Positions 8,878-19,723 are shown, counted from the first letter of the stretch. The stretch: 64,000 nucleotides of DNA from Neorhizobium alkalisoli (GCF_002968635.1 NZ_PVBN01000016.1:1-64000), one strand, 5' to 3'. Notes: generated by a model from the sequence alone, not told the origin. Numbers and translations are program-made.

Positions 8878-9948
8878 ATGAACTCGTCCCGACCCGCCAT
8901 ATCCCGGCCGCCCTGGTGGACGCCGGAAAGCCACAAGGACCGCCGGCCCTTCCTCATGGGCCGCAACGCGGTGCAGACGGCCTTGCGCGGCTTCTTCGGC
9001 AAGCGCGACTTCGTCGAGGTGGACACGGCCGCTTTGCAGATCTCTCCGGGCAACGAGACCCATTTGCATGCTTTCGCGACGGAGGCCATCGCGATCGACG
9101 GAAAGACTGCGCCGCTCTATCTGCACACATCTCCCGAGTTCGCAGCAAAGAAGCTGCTGGCCGCCGGCGAGGAGCGCATTTTCACCTTTGCGCATGTCTA
9201 TCGCAACCGGGAGCGCGGACCGCTGCATCATCCCGAATTCACCATGCTCGAGTGGTACCGGGTCGGCGAAAGCTACGAGCAGCTCATGGACGATTGTGCG
9301 CACATGCTGGCGCTGGCGGCAGAAACCGCAAACACCAAGCGTTTTGTCTTCCGCGGCATGGAGGTTGATCCATTTGCGGAGCCGGAGCGCCGGACATTGG
9401 CCGAAGCCTTCGACCGCTTTGCCGGCATCGATCTGCTCGCCTCCGTGGCCACAAGCGGCGAGACGAACCGCGATCTGCTCGCAACGGGCCTGAAACAAGC
9501 CGGCATGCGGTTCTCGCAGGACGATACCTGGGCCGATCTTTTCAGCAAGGTGCTGGTGGAGAAGATCGAACCCAATCTCGGACGAGGCCGGACAACCATC
9601 CTCTGCGAATACCCGGTTTCCGAGGCAGCGCTGGCACGGCCTTCCGCTCGCGATCCGCGTGTCGCGGAACGGTTTGAACTCTACGCCTGCGGCGTCGAAC
9701 TGGCGAACGCTTTCGGTGAATTGACCGATGCCGGGGAGCAGCGGCGCCGCTTCGAGCATGAGATGGCGGAAAAGGCGCGCATCTACGGCGAACGTTATCC
9801 GATAGATGAAGATTTCCTCGATGCGCTTTCGGTCATGCCGGAAGCGAGCGGCGCAGCGCTCGGGTTCGACCGGCTCGCCATGCTGGCGATGGGTGCCACG
9901 CGCATCGAGCAGGTGATGTGGGCGCCGGTTGCGGAGGTTTTTGAATGA
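8878..9948 (+). CDS. epmA: EF-P beta-lysine ligase (lysyl-tRNA synthetase-like)
   Basis: EpmA (GenX/PoxA/YjeA) activates (R)-beta-lysine with ATP and attaches it to Lys34 of EF-P. It is a class II synthetase catalytic core of 356 residues without the N-terminal anticodon-binding domain of true LysRS. Motif 2 is FAHVYRNRERGPLHHPEFTM, with YLHTSPEFAAKKLLA just before it; motif 3 is GFDRLAMLAMGA near the C-terminus. The gene overlaps epmB by 4 bases (ATGA), so the two are translationally coupled, and both diverge from their substrate gene efp. Confidence 0.95.
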   Translation: MNSSRPAISRPPWWTPESHKDRRPFLMGRNAVQTALRGFFGKRDFVEVDTAALQISPGNETHLHAFATEAIAIDGKTAPLYLHTSPEFAAKKLLAAGEERIFTFAHVYRNRERGPLHHPEFTMLEWYRVGESYEQLMDDCAHMLALAAETANTKRFVFRGMEVDPFAEPERRTLAEAFDRFAGIDLLASVATSGETNRDLLATGLKQAGMRFSQDDTWADLFSKVLVEKIEPNLGRGRTTILCEYPVSEAALARPSARDPRVAERFELYACGVELANAFGELTDAGEQRRRFEHEMAEKARIYGERYPIDEDFLDALSVMPEASGAALGFDRLAMLAMGATRIEQVMWAPVAEVFE

Positions 9949-10991
9949 CCGCAGCACGTTCATTGAAGACCGCCGATGAGCTGGTATCTGCCGGACTGAT
10001 CGAACCGCAAAAACTTCCGGGCATTCGCGCCGTGGCGGATCGTTATGCCATCGCCCTGACGCCGACCACGGTTTCGCTGATCGACCGTACCGACCGGCAG
10101 GACCCGATCGCCCGGCAATTCGTGCCCGATCCGGTCGAGCTGCTGACGACGCCGGAAGAACGTGCCGATCCGATCGGCGATCAGGCGCACAGCCCGGTCA
10201 AGGGCATCGTGCATCGTTATCCGGACCGGGTACTGCTGAAGGCCGTGCATATCTGCCCGGTCTATTGCCGCTTCTGTTTTCGCCGAGAGATGGTCGGGCC
10301 GCAAGGCGACGGCACGCTGGCGCCAGAGGAGCTGTCGGCGGCGCTCGCTTATATCCGGGAGCATTCCGAGATCTGGGAGGTGATTCTCACCGGCGGCGAT
10401 CCGCTGGTCCTTTCGCCGCGGCGGCTTTCCGCGATCATGCAGGGGCTTGCTGATATCCCGCATGTGAAGATCGTCCGCTTCCATACGCGGGTTCCGGTGG
10501 TCGAGCCGGACCGAGTGGACGAGGCGATGATCGCCGCTCTCAAGGAAAGCGGCAAGGTCGTCTATGTGGCGCTTCACGCCAACCATCCGCGCGAACTCAC
10601 CGACACTGCCCGTGCGGCCTGCGCCCGCCTGATCGATGCCGGCTTTCCGATGGTCAGTCAGACGGTGCTGCTGAAGGGCGTCAACGATGATCCGGTCGTG
10701 CTCGGCGACCTGATGAAGGCTTTTGTCGAGACACGCATCAAGCCATACTACCTGCATCACCCCGATCTGGCGCCCGGTACCAGCCATTTCCGGCTCGATA
10801 TCGCCGAAGGCCAGAAGATCGTTACGGCGCTGCGTGGCAATATTTCCGGGCTGTGCCAGCCGACCTATGTCCTCGATATTCCGGGCGGTCATGGCAAGGC
10901 GATGATCGGCGAAAGCGCCGTTCGCGCGGAAGGCGGCTGCTATTCCGTCAGCGATTTTCGCGGTGAGGAACATCGATATCCTCCGAAGTGA
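9945..10991 (+). CDS. epmB: EF-P-specific lysine 2,3-aminomutase (radical SAM)
   Basis: EpmB (YjeK) converts (S)-alpha-lysine to (R)-beta-lysine for EpmA. It has 348 residues. The radical SAM cluster motif CxxxCxxC is seen as CPVYCRFCFRREMVG. GGDPL (ILTGGDPLVLSPRRL) follows, and the PLP-binding lysine motif of the aminomutase family is near the C-terminus in DIPGGHGKAMIG. It lacks the long extensions of catabolic clostridial enzymes, in keeping with the EpmB class. It is coupled to epmA by a 4-base overlap. No epmC hydroxylase gene is nearby. Confidence 0.94.
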   Translation: MTAARSLKTADELVSAGLIEPQKLPGIRAVADRYAIALTPTTVSLIDRTDRQDPIARQFVPDPVELLTTPEERADPIGDQAHSPVKGIVHRYPDRVLLKAVHICPVYCRFCFRREMVGPQGDGTLAPEELSAALAYIREHSEIWEVILTGGDPLVLSPRRLSAIMQGLADIPHVKIVRFHTRVPVVEPDRVDEAMIAALKESGKVVYVALHANHPRELTDTARAACARLIDAGFPMVSQTVLLKGVNDDPVVLGDLMKAFVETRIKPYYLHHPDLAPGTSHFRLDIAEGQKIVTALRGNISGLCQPTYVLDIPGGHGKAMIGESAVRAEGGCYSVSDFRGEEHRYPPK

Positions 10992-11717
10992 CGCGCGTTT
11001 GCCTTCACGCGACAGCTTTTGCCCGTGTTTTGGAGAGCCCACACGAATGCAGAACCTCATTGGAATTGTATAGTGTGGCTCCGCATTCGCGTGGCCTTCG
11101 GCGTCTTTTCGGGACTTCCGGTCCCTACAGGTGATCACCTCGCCTCGCTGCGTGGCTTCGTTCGCGATTTCCTTTCGGGAAACCCTGCCACTTGGACGGT
11201 TCAACCGAACCCGGCCCGGCGACCAGGGGGAGGCTTGATAGGAGAGCCTGTCTTGCGACGAACCCTCCATGGCTTTCACCTCTTCCACCGTCCCCGCACG
11301 TTACGGTTTTGATGAAAGCGCCGGCCCCGCCTGCCCGCGAACGTCTCGCGAAACACTCCGGCGACGGAAGCGGGGGGATTGTAGGCATGGGTTTGGAGGG
11401 CGGGGATAATTGGCAGTCGCTGTTTGTGCCGGTTTCTCTGAAGGTCTTGATTTGCCTCGCCGCACCCCCCTCTGTCCTGCCGGACATCTCCCCCTCAAGG
11501 GGGGAGATCGGCCAGAAACAAGGTCTTCGCCAAGAACAAACCCCTCCCGCCGGCCGGCCACCACCCGGGGTCGAGCCGCCGGTCTCGACCCGTCCTCCGG
11601 ACCCCCACAAGGGGAAGGGTTAAAGACGCCGCACTACCGCACGTTCCATGTGCGATAGCCTTGCCTCAAGGAGAAGATTGGCTGGGCGGACCGGCCTCGA
11701 CGTGAAAACCTATGGAA
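10992..11717. repeat. 0.7 kb non-coding region with rhizobial-type intergenic repeats
   Basis: No supportable gene lies here. Open frames on both strands translate to low-complexity sequence; one gives PISPLEGEMSGRTEGG, a string often produced by translating rhizobial intergenic repeats. Visible structure includes an imperfect long-range inverted repeat (11040-11050 with 11083-11093, one mismatch), a hairpin ATCTCCCC/GGGGAGAT at 11486-11508, and a second one GGGTCGAG/CTCGACCC at 11568-11591. A CCCCACAAGGGG-type block follows near 11605. The two hairpins 60 bases apart look like a composite mobile repeat. thiC ends at its right border. Confidence 0.6.
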
Positions 11718-13526
<1,809 letters not shown>

Positions 13527-13601
13527 GGTTGAGGCTCCAAGGTTTGACGTTTGGAGACCCAGTTCCAGTGTTGGAATGATGGAAAAACGCCTGAGCCGAT
13601 G

Positions 13602-13745
13602 GGCGGGGTTCCCCGCCTGAAAGCCGTGAGCGCTCGCACCGTCCCTACGCCAGTATGAACTGGATCAGGTTCAACGGGTCACTGCGCCTCGGGCGGCCAA
13701 GCCGATCCGACCAGCAGTATCTCAGCCCCTTGACGGGACCCCCCT
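13602..13745 (-). promoter_or_regulatory. TPP (THI-box) riboswitch leader of thiC
   Basis: On the minus strand, 13745 to about 13639 holds the conserved thi-box halves GGGGCTGAGATACTGCTGG and CCCGTTGAACCTGATCCAGT, followed by CATACTGGCGTAGGGA, in the usual order with a variable P3 arm between. About 110 bases separate the aptamer from the thiC start. In that stretch a GC hairpin GGCGGGG/CCCCGCC (13602-13617) and a nearby T-rich run could form the expression platform. Control may act on termination or on ribosome access; I cannot choose. Between 13746 and 13932 I see only spacer and the upstream region of the carrier-protein gene. Confidence 0.93.
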
Positions 13746-13932
13746 GGTGAATGCCGGCATCAGAAACCTGACGGGCGCTCGTGTCAAGCCAAAGCTGACG
13801 CTGCCGATATTTTCAACTTTAGCGAATCCCGCAGCCCTAACTTCACGACGTTTCTTACCGGAATTTTATGCTTTCCAACGTAGACAGTGTTCCCGGCGAT
13901 GAACGCAAATTCCAGTCATTGGAGATGTCGAG

Positions 13933-14184
13933 ATGAACGAGACCATTCGCGAACTGCTGGCACGGGTCGGTGGCCTTCCGGTCGCAGTGACCGAACTTGA
14001 AGATGCTGCCGATCTTTATTCGGCGGGGCTTTCCTCCTTTGCCTCCGTGCAGCTGATGCTGGCTATCGAAGAGGCTTTCGACATCGAATTTCCCGACAGC
14101 CTCCTGAACCGCAAGTCCTTTGCCAGCATCTCGGCGATCGAACAGACGGTCGCCCAGATCCTGAAAGCCCGCGAGGCCGCGTGA
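13933..14184 (+). CDS. Stand-alone acyl/aminoacyl carrier protein
   Basis: An 83-residue four-helix carrier protein. The phosphopantetheine attachment site is the second Ser of GLSS (Ser35) in DLYSAGLSSFASVQL, matching the canonical position though the usual Asp-Ser is Ser-Ser. It is not the housekeeping AcpP, which would have the DSL motif and sit near fabF. Its stop codon overlaps the start of the flavoprotein gene, and an amino acid:carrier-protein ligase is the third gene. It is therefore most likely charged with an amino acid rather than a fatty acid. The end product is unknown. Confidence 0.87.
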   Translation: MNETIRELLARVGGLPVAVTELEDAADLYSAGLSSFASVQLMLAIEEAFDIEFPDSLLNRKSFASISAIEQTVAQILKAREAA

Positions 14185-15365
14185 TGAGCCTTCCAGCCTT
14201 TGCCACCGACATGACGCTCGGTGCGCGCGCCCGCCGGGTGGCGGAGGTCGCGGCCGAAAATGCCGACCGCGTCGACCAGGAAGCCCGCTTTCCGGCGGAA
14301 GCGGTCGATGCCATGAAAGCCGAGCGCCTGCTCGGCATCCAGATCCCCGTTTCGTTTGGCGGCGAAGGGGCTTCGATACCGGAAATCGCCGAGGTCTGCT
14401 CCATCCTGGGACAGGCATGCGCGGCGAGCGCCATGGTCTTCGCCATGCACCAGATCAAGGTGTCGAGCCTTGTCGAGCACGGCGGCGACAGCGAGTGGCA
14501 TAGGGATTTCATGCGCGAGCTTTGCGCCCGCCAGCTTCTGGTCGCCTCCGCGACGACGGAAGGCGGCATCGGCGGCAACCTGCGCAATTCCATCTGCGCC
14601 ATCGAGATCGACGGAGACATCTGCCGCCTGACGAAGGACGCAACCGTCATTTCCTACGGCGCCCATGCGGATGTCATCATGGTGACCTCCCGGGCCCATG
14701 CCGATGCGACGCCGGGCGACCAGGTGATGACCGTTTTCAAGAAGAACCAGTACACGCTGGAAAAGACGGTGGACTGGGATACGCTCGGCATGCGGGGCAC
14801 CTGCTCGGACGGCTTTATCTTCAAGGGCGAGGCGCCGGCCGTGCAGATCTTCCCGAAGCCTTTCGCCGAGATCGCGGCGCAGAGCATGCTCGCCTCGTCG
14901 CACCTCCTCTGGAGCGCGGTCTGGTATGGTATCGCCGCCGATGCGATGCTGCGTGCGCAGGCCTTCGTGCGCGCCGCCGCCCGCAAGGCAAATGGTGCCC
15001 AGCCGCCCGGTGCCGTGCGCCTGGCGGAAGCCTCCAACCTGCTGCAACTCCTGAAGGCCAACATTCTTTCCGGCCTGAAGATCTACGCGGACGCCAAGGC
15101 GGACCCGGACCAGCTATCCTCCATGGCCTTCTCGATCGCCATGAACAACGTCAAGCTCGCTTCGTCCGAGACGATCCTCGTCATCATCAACCAGGCAATG
15201 ATCATCTGTGGCATCATGGGCTACAAGAACGGCACGCCCTACAGCCTCGGCCGGCATCTGCGCGATGCCCATTCGGCCCAGCTGATGATCTCCAACGACC
15301 GCATTCTGGGCAACACGTCGACCATGATGCTCGTACAGAAACCGGACACCAGCCTTCTCGGCTGA
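14184..15365 (+). CDS. Acyl-CoA-dehydrogenase-like flavoprotein of the aminoacyl-carrier cluster
   Basis: About 393 residues with the ACAD fold: an N-terminal helical domain, a central beta domain with ATTEGGIGGNLRNSI and KDATVISYGAHADVIMV, and a C-terminal helical domain. ATG 14184 shares one base with the preceding stop; GTG 14181 is an alternative. In ordinary ACADs the C-terminal catalytic Glu sits in a YEGTSE-type motif. Here the matching region reads MISNDRILGNTSTMM and I see no such Glu, so ordinary acyl-CoA beta-oxidation is unlikely. By analogy to prolyl-carrier-protein oxidases (PltE/RedW), it may oxidise an amino acid held on the carrier. That is inference. Confidence 0.8.
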   Translation: MSLPAFATDMTLGARARRVAEVAAENADRVDQEARFPAEAVDAMKAERLLGIQIPVSFGGEGASIPEIAEVCSILGQACAASAMVFAMHQIKVSSLVEHGGDSEWHRDFMRELCARQLLVASATTEGGIGGNLRNSICAIEIDGDICRLTKDATVISYGAHADVIMVTSRAHADATPGDQVMTVFKKNQYTLEKTVDWDTLGMRGTCSDGFIFKGEAPAVQIFPKPFAEIAAQSMLASSHLLWSAVWYGIAADAMLRAQAFVRAAARKANGAQPPGAVRLAEASNLLQLLKANILSGLKIYADAKADPDQLSSMAFSIAMNNVKLASSETILVIINQAMIICGIMGYKNGTPYSLGRHLRDAHSAQLMISNDRILGNTSTMMLVQKPDTSLLG

Positions 15366-15399
15366 CGCCCACCCATCAATGATTGAATGAGGTGAAGCC

Positions 15400-16311
15400 A
15401 TGGATATGCAAGTTTCCTTTCTCGACCGCCTGTTCGATGCAGGCCTTCTGATCGACACCGGCGTCGACGGGCTTTATGGCCGTAGCGGCCAGTTCGAAGA
15501 CGTGATTGCCGCCTTCGAGCGCCTGATCGACAGGATAGGCGGCGCCGACGGCGCGGAAGCCATGCGCTTTCCGCCCGGCATGAACCGCGCCTTCTTCGAG
15601 CAGAGCGGCTACATGAAGAGCTTCCCCCAGCTCGCCGGCACCGTGCATTCCTTCTGTGGCAACGAGCTCGATCACATGAGCCTGTTGAAATGCATGGAAG
15701 TGGGCGAGGAGGACTGGACGAAGGGTCAGGAAGCGACCGACATCGTGCTGACGCCGGCTGCCTGCTACCCGCTCTACCCGACCGTTGCCCGCCGCGGCAA
15801 ACTGCCGAAGTCAGGCGCCCTCTACGACCTGCAGAGCTATTGCTTCCGCCATGAGCCTTCCAAGGATCCGGCCCGCCAGCAGCTCTTCCGCATGCGCGAA
15901 TATATCTGCATGGGCACCGAGAGCCATGTGACGGATTTTCGCCAGCGCTGGATGGATCGCGGCGTCGAGATGATGAAGTCGATCGGTCTCGACGTGACGA
16001 TCGACATCGCCAACGATCCGTTCTTCGGCCGCGCCGGCAAGATGCTGGTCAACAACCAGCGCGACCAGAACCTCAAATTCGAGCTCCTGATCCCGATCAC
16101 CTCGGTTGCCAAGCCGACCGCCTGCATGAGCTTCAACTATCATCAGGATAGTTTCGGCCTGAAATGGGGCCTGAACCTGGAGGACGGCAGCGTCGCTCAT
16201 ACGGCCTGCGTCGGTTTCGGCCTCGAGCGCATCGCACTGGCGCTGTTCCACACCCACGGGCTCGACGTAAAAACATGGCCGGAAAACGTCCGCGCCACCC
16301 TCTGGGGCTGA
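15400..16311 (+). CDS. Amino acid:[carrier protein] ligase (atypical seryl-tRNA synthetase homologue)
   Basis: A 303-residue class II synthetase core lacking the tRNA-binding N-terminal coiled coil of SerRS. It matches the bacterial family described in Bradyrhizobium and Agrobacterium that adenylates a small amino acid (glycine or alanine) and loads it onto the phosphopantetheine of a carrier protein instead of tRNA. Motif 2 is FRMREYICMG (residues 163-172) and motif 3 is GFGLERIALALF (272-283). Cys122, Glu167 and Cys270 have the spacing of the family's zinc ligands. The carrier protein two genes upstream is the expected acceptor. The gene is followed after 2 bases by a DUF1839 gene. Confidence 0.92.
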   Translation: MDMQVSFLDRLFDAGLLIDTGVDGLYGRSGQFEDVIAAFERLIDRIGGADGAEAMRFPPGMNRAFFEQSGYMKSFPQLAGTVHSFCGNELDHMSLLKCMEVGEEDWTKGQEATDIVLTPAACYPLYPTVARRGKLPKSGALYDLQSYCFRHEPSKDPARQQLFRMREYICMGTESHVTDFRQRWMDRGVEMMKSIGLDVTIDIANDPFFGRAGKMLVNNQRDQNLKFELLIPITSVAKPTACMSFNYHQDSFGLKWGLNLEDGSVAHTACVGFGLERIALALFHTHGLDVKTWPENVRATLWG

Positions 16312-16313
16312 AG

Positions 16314-17297
16314 ATGACGGCGGTGCTGCCTGCTCTTGATCCGGCCAGCTACAGGCCGCATTCGCTGCATTCGGCAGAGCGCATCTGGCCGGAGACCAAT
16401 TGTTACGTGGATCTTTGGATCGAGGTGCTTTCGGCGCAGGGGCTTTCGCCGGAAGCCATACTCGGCTTCACGCTCACACAGGATTTCGAGGGCGATCAGT
16501 TCACCTTCTTCAAGGTGCCGCTGGAGGATCTCGAGACGCTCTACGGCATCCGCGTCACGGAGCTGGCGATCTTCGACAGGCCGGAACGGCATGTGCTCGA
16601 ACAGATCGGCCGCGGCCGGCTGACACTTCTGGAACTCGACAGCTACTTCCTGCCGGATACGCGCGGGGTAACCTACCGCCAGGAGCACGGCAAGACGACG
16701 GTGGCGGTGAACCGGCTGGACCTGGAGAAGCGCGAGCTGGACTATTTTCACAACGGCGGTTTCTTCCATTTGTCCGGCGACGACTTCGACGGGCTGTTTC
16801 AGATGAACGCGGCCCCGGAGGCGTTACCCCTCCTGCCCTATACCGAATTCGCAAAATTTCCGGCGGCTTATCCAGGCGTCAGAGACATGCGCGAGGCGGC
16901 GTGGAAACTGCTAAGGCACCATTTTGCCAGGCGACCGGAGCAAAATCCGATCCGGGCCTTCGCTGAGGTCTTCCCGGCCCAGGTCGAGCTCCTGGCCGAA
17001 CGCGATTTCAGTTTTTTCCATAAATATGCCTTCAACACGCTGAGGCAGGTCGGCGCCAATTTCGAACTTCTGGCAAGCCATCTCGACTGGCTGAACAGCA
17101 AGGGTTTTGCGCAGGCTGAAAAACATGCCCTGAGAATTGCGGAAGTTGCAAAGTCGACGCAGTTCCTGCTTGCCCGCGCCGTCACCCGCAAGAAGTTCGA
17201 GCCGCTTGTGACCGCGCTCGATCCGGCCATCGAGGCCTGGGACCTGCTGGTGGCAGAGTTGACCATGACATTGGCAAAGACGCGCGAGGCCGCGTGA
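16314..17297 (+). CDS. DUF1839 family protein, candidate partner of the aminoacyl-carrier system
   Basis: A 327-residue protein of unknown function. ATG 16314 was chosen because it lies 2 bases after the ligase stop; the frame runs further upstream but inside the ligase gene. Recognisable family phrases are NCYVDLWIEVLSAQGLSPEA, DFEGDQFTFFKVPLEDLETL, ELDSYFLPDT and DYFHNGGFFHLSGDDFDGLF. The acidic, aromatic N-terminal half suggests an enzyme rather than a structural protein. Tight coupling to the ligase suggests it acts on the aminoacyl-carrier, for example by transferring the amino acid to a final acceptor. This role is inferred. It overlaps the GH2 gene by 4 bases (GTGA). Confidence 0.85.
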   Translation: MTAVLPALDPASYRPHSLHSAERIWPETNCYVDLWIEVLSAQGLSPEAILGFTLTQDFEGDQFTFFKVPLEDLETLYGIRVTELAIFDRPERHVLEQIGRGRLTLLELDSYFLPDTRGVTYRQEHGKTTVAVNRLDLEKRELDYFHNGGFFHLSGDDFDGLFQMNAAPEALPLLPYTEFAKFPAAYPGVRDMREAAWKLLRHHFARRPEQNPIRAFAEVFPAQVELLAERDFSFFHKYAFNTLRQVGANFELLASHLDWLNSKGFAQAEKHALRIAEVAKSTQFLLARAVTRKKFEPLVTALDPAIEAWDLLVAELTMTLAKTREAA

Positions 17298-19723
17298 GCG
17301 CATTTTCCTTGATCGGCGCAGAGACCAGTCTTCTTTCGGAAGGCTGGTCATTGCTTTTGACCGAGCGCGGCGCCTATGCGCTTCCGGGTGATCTGCCGCC
17401 TGACGTTGAAGATCTTCCGGCAATCGTGCCGGGCACGGTGGCCGCCGCTCTGGAGGCCGCCGGCCGTTTCGACCGCGAGAAGCCCGAGCCGCTGATCGAC
17501 AGCGATGCCTGGTATCGCCGATCGCTTGCCGGCGAGGCACCGGGACCCGTAATCCTGCGCTTCGACGGGCTCGCCACGATCGGGGAAGTTTATCTCGATG
17601 ATCGGCTGGTCCTCTCGTTCGACAGCATGTTCGAAAGTCATGACGTGCCGGTAACGCTCGCCGGCAATGAGACCCTGTCGATCTGCTTTCGCGCACTGAA
17701 ACCGCATCTGGAGAAAACAGGTCCTCGCGCCCGCTGGCGCCCGAGGCTCATGAACAATCAGGGCCTCCGGCTTATTCGCACCACTCCACTCGGCTTCATG
17801 CCGGGTTGGTGCCCTGAAATCCATGCCGTTGGTCCATGGCGACCGGTATCCTTGGTGAGGCCGGGCGAAAACCCCGTTTTCGACCTTTCCCTCTCCGCGG
17901 AGTTCGTCGACGACGAAGGAGGCATCCTCACGATCGCCTTTTCCTACGAGGGCCTAGCGCGTGATCTCCGCCTGATCTGCAACGGCCACGAGACTGCGTT
18001 TTCATTCACCGACGGAAGATATTCAGCCGAACTCCGTCTATCCGACGCAAAACCCTGGTGGCCGCATACGCATGGCGAGCCGGCGCTTTACGAAGCGAAG
18101 TTAAGCATTGAGGGCAAAACGACCCTACTTGCAAGAACCGGCTTTCGAAACATCGCGGTCGATCGCGGCGCCGATGGCCATGACTTCGCAGTCCTCGTCA
18201 ACGGGGAGAAAATCTTCTGCCGCGGAGCCGTCTGGACCACCGCCGATATCGTGAAACTGCCGGGCGACCGCGCAGCCTATGAGCCATGGCTGAGGCTCGC
18301 GAAAGACGCGGGCATGAACATGATCCGCATTCCAGGTGTCGCGACCTACGAGAGCCCGGAATTCTTCGCGCTTTGCGACGAACTCGGCCTCCTGGTCTGG
18401 CAGGATTTCATGTTCGCCAATTTCGACTATCCCGCGGCCGATCCGGATCTCGTGATTCACGTGAAAAAGGAAATCTCCCGGTTCCTATTCGCGACCCAGG
18501 CGTCTCCATCGCTAGCTATCCTCTGCGGAGGCAGCGAAATCCATCAGCAGGGAGCCATGCTCGGTCTGCCGGAGCGCATCTGGAAAGGAGCGTTCTGCGA
18601 GGAGATTCTCGCAGATCTCGCCGCCAGATACCGGCCGGACCTGCCCTATGTGGTCAACTCCCCTTCCGGCGGCGCTTTGCCCTTCCATCCCAATGCCGGC
18701 GTTGCGCATTATTACGGCGTCGGCGCCTACAAGCGCCCGCTCGAGGATGCAAGGCGGGCGAATGTGCGCTTCGCCGCCGAATGCCTCGCCTTTTCGAATC
18801 TTTCCGGAGCCGAGACATTGGCCGGCGGCAAAACCGGCATTCCTCGCGATGGGGGTGCCGCCTGGGATTTCGAAGACGTGCGCGACCATTATCTCGGCGA
18901 TCTTTACGGCGTGAACCCGCGGGAGCTGCGGCAGAATGACTTTGAGCGCTATCTCATGCTTTCCCGCGCCGTCACCGGGGAGGTGATGGAAGCGACTTTT
19001 TCCGAATGGCGACGGCCGGGCTCCACCTGTAACGGCGCATTGGTATTCACCTTTCAGGACGTGATGCCAGGCCCCGGATGGGGCGTGGTCGGCGTCGATG
19101 GTCTGCCGAAGCCGGCTTGGTACGGGTTGAAACGGTCGTTTCAGCCCGTTCAGGTCGTCTTCGCCGACGAAGGTACGAACGGGCTCGATGTTCACCTCTT
19201 GAACGAGACGTCGGGCAGCTTACCCGTGAGCCTGGAGATTGCCTGCTTACGGGATGGCAGGCTTCCGGTGGTTTCCGGTCGCCGCGAACTAACCCTGTCT
19301 GCTCGCGGCAGGGAAAGCCTGGCCTGCACCGATCTTTTCGGCGCCTTCTTCGACACCGGCTATGCCTACCGCTTCGGACCACCCTCCCATGATGTGACCG
19401 TGGCGCAGCTGAGGCATGGCGAAACAGGTGCGATCCTTGCCGAAGCCTTCCATTTTCCGCTCGGACGTCCGGCGGCACTTCATGACGCCGGGATAGACAC
19501 GGCGCTGGTCGAGGATTCCTCGGGATTCTGGCTGGAACTCGAGACCGATCTTTTCGCTCAATCGGTCAATCTGGATGTCCCCGGTTACCTGGTGGCCGAC
19601 AACTGGTTCCACCTGGCGCCGGGCGAAAAGAAACGTGTGCGGCTTGTTGCCCAAGCCAATGCGGCCGATCGCCCGGGCGGCGTCGTCCGCTCACTCGGCA
19701 GCCGCCGCTCCATACATTTCTGA
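17294..19723 (+). CDS. Glycoside hydrolase family 2 protein (beta-mannosidase-like)
   Basis: An 809-residue GH2 enzyme starting at GTG 17294, overlapping the DUF1839 stop. Domains in order are the sugar-binding jelly-roll (about 20-180), an immunoglobulin-like domain, the TIM barrel (about 280-590) and C-terminal beta domains. The acid/base Glu appears to be Glu415 in CGGSEIHQQG, and the nucleophile Glu496 in RFAAECLAF, each in the expected family position. There is no signal peptide, so it probably acts in the cytoplasm. As the last gene of a carrier-protein operon it may trim or remodel a glycan or glycoside linked to the product. Its end overlaps the convergent hydrolase gene by 33 bases. 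Confidence 0.87.
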   Translation: MSAFSLIGAETSLLSEGWSLLLTERGAYALPGDLPPDVEDLPAIVPGTVAAALEAAGRFDREKPEPLIDSDAWYRRSLAGEAPGPVILRFDGLATIGEVYLDDRLVLSFDSMFESHDVPVTLAGNETLSICFRALKPHLEKTGPRARWRPRLMNNQGLRLIRTTPLGFMPGWCPEIHAVGPWRPVSLVRPGENPVFDLSLSAEFVDDEGGILTIAFSYEGLARDLRLICNGHETAFSFTDGRYSAELRLSDAKPWWPHTHGEPALYEAKLSIEGKTTLLARTGFRNIAVDRGADGHDFAVLVNGEKIFCRGAVWTTADIVKLPGDRAAYEPWLRLAKDAGMNMIRIPGVATYESPEFFALCDELGLLVWQDFMFANFDYPAADPDLVIHVKKEISRFLFATQASPSLAILCGGSEIHQQGAMLGLPERIWKGAFCEEILADLAARYRPDLPYVVNSPSGGALPFHPNAGVAHYYGVGAYKRPLEDARRANVRFAAECLAFSNLSGAETLAGGKTGIPRDGGAAWDFEDVRDHYLGDLYGVNPRELRQNDFERYLMLSRAVTGEVMEATFSEWRRPGSTCNGALVFTFQDVMPGPGWGVVGVDGLPKPAWYGLKRSFQPVQVVFADEGTNGLDVHLLNETSGSLPVSLEIACLRDGRLPVVSGRRELTLSARGRESLACTDLFGAFFDTGYAYRFGPPSHDVTVAQLRHGETGAILAEAFHFPLGRPAALHDAGIDTALVEDSSGFWLELETDLFAQSVNLDVPGYLVADNWFHLAPGEKKRVRLVAQANAADRPGGVVRSLGSRRSIHF

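Noticed and set aside
11125..11610. Two overlapping open frames of about 150 codons, one on each strand, in the epmB-thiC gap
   Set aside because: They translate through palindromic intergenic repeats (PISPLEGEMSGRTEGG) and lack ribosome sites; such strings are frequent false genes in rhizobia.
13933..17297. Reading the carrier, ACAD and synthetase genes as fatty-acid oxidation genes plus a tRNA synthetase
   Set aside because: The synthetase lacks a tRNA-binding domain, the carrier is not AcpP-like, and the ACAD lacks its usual base.
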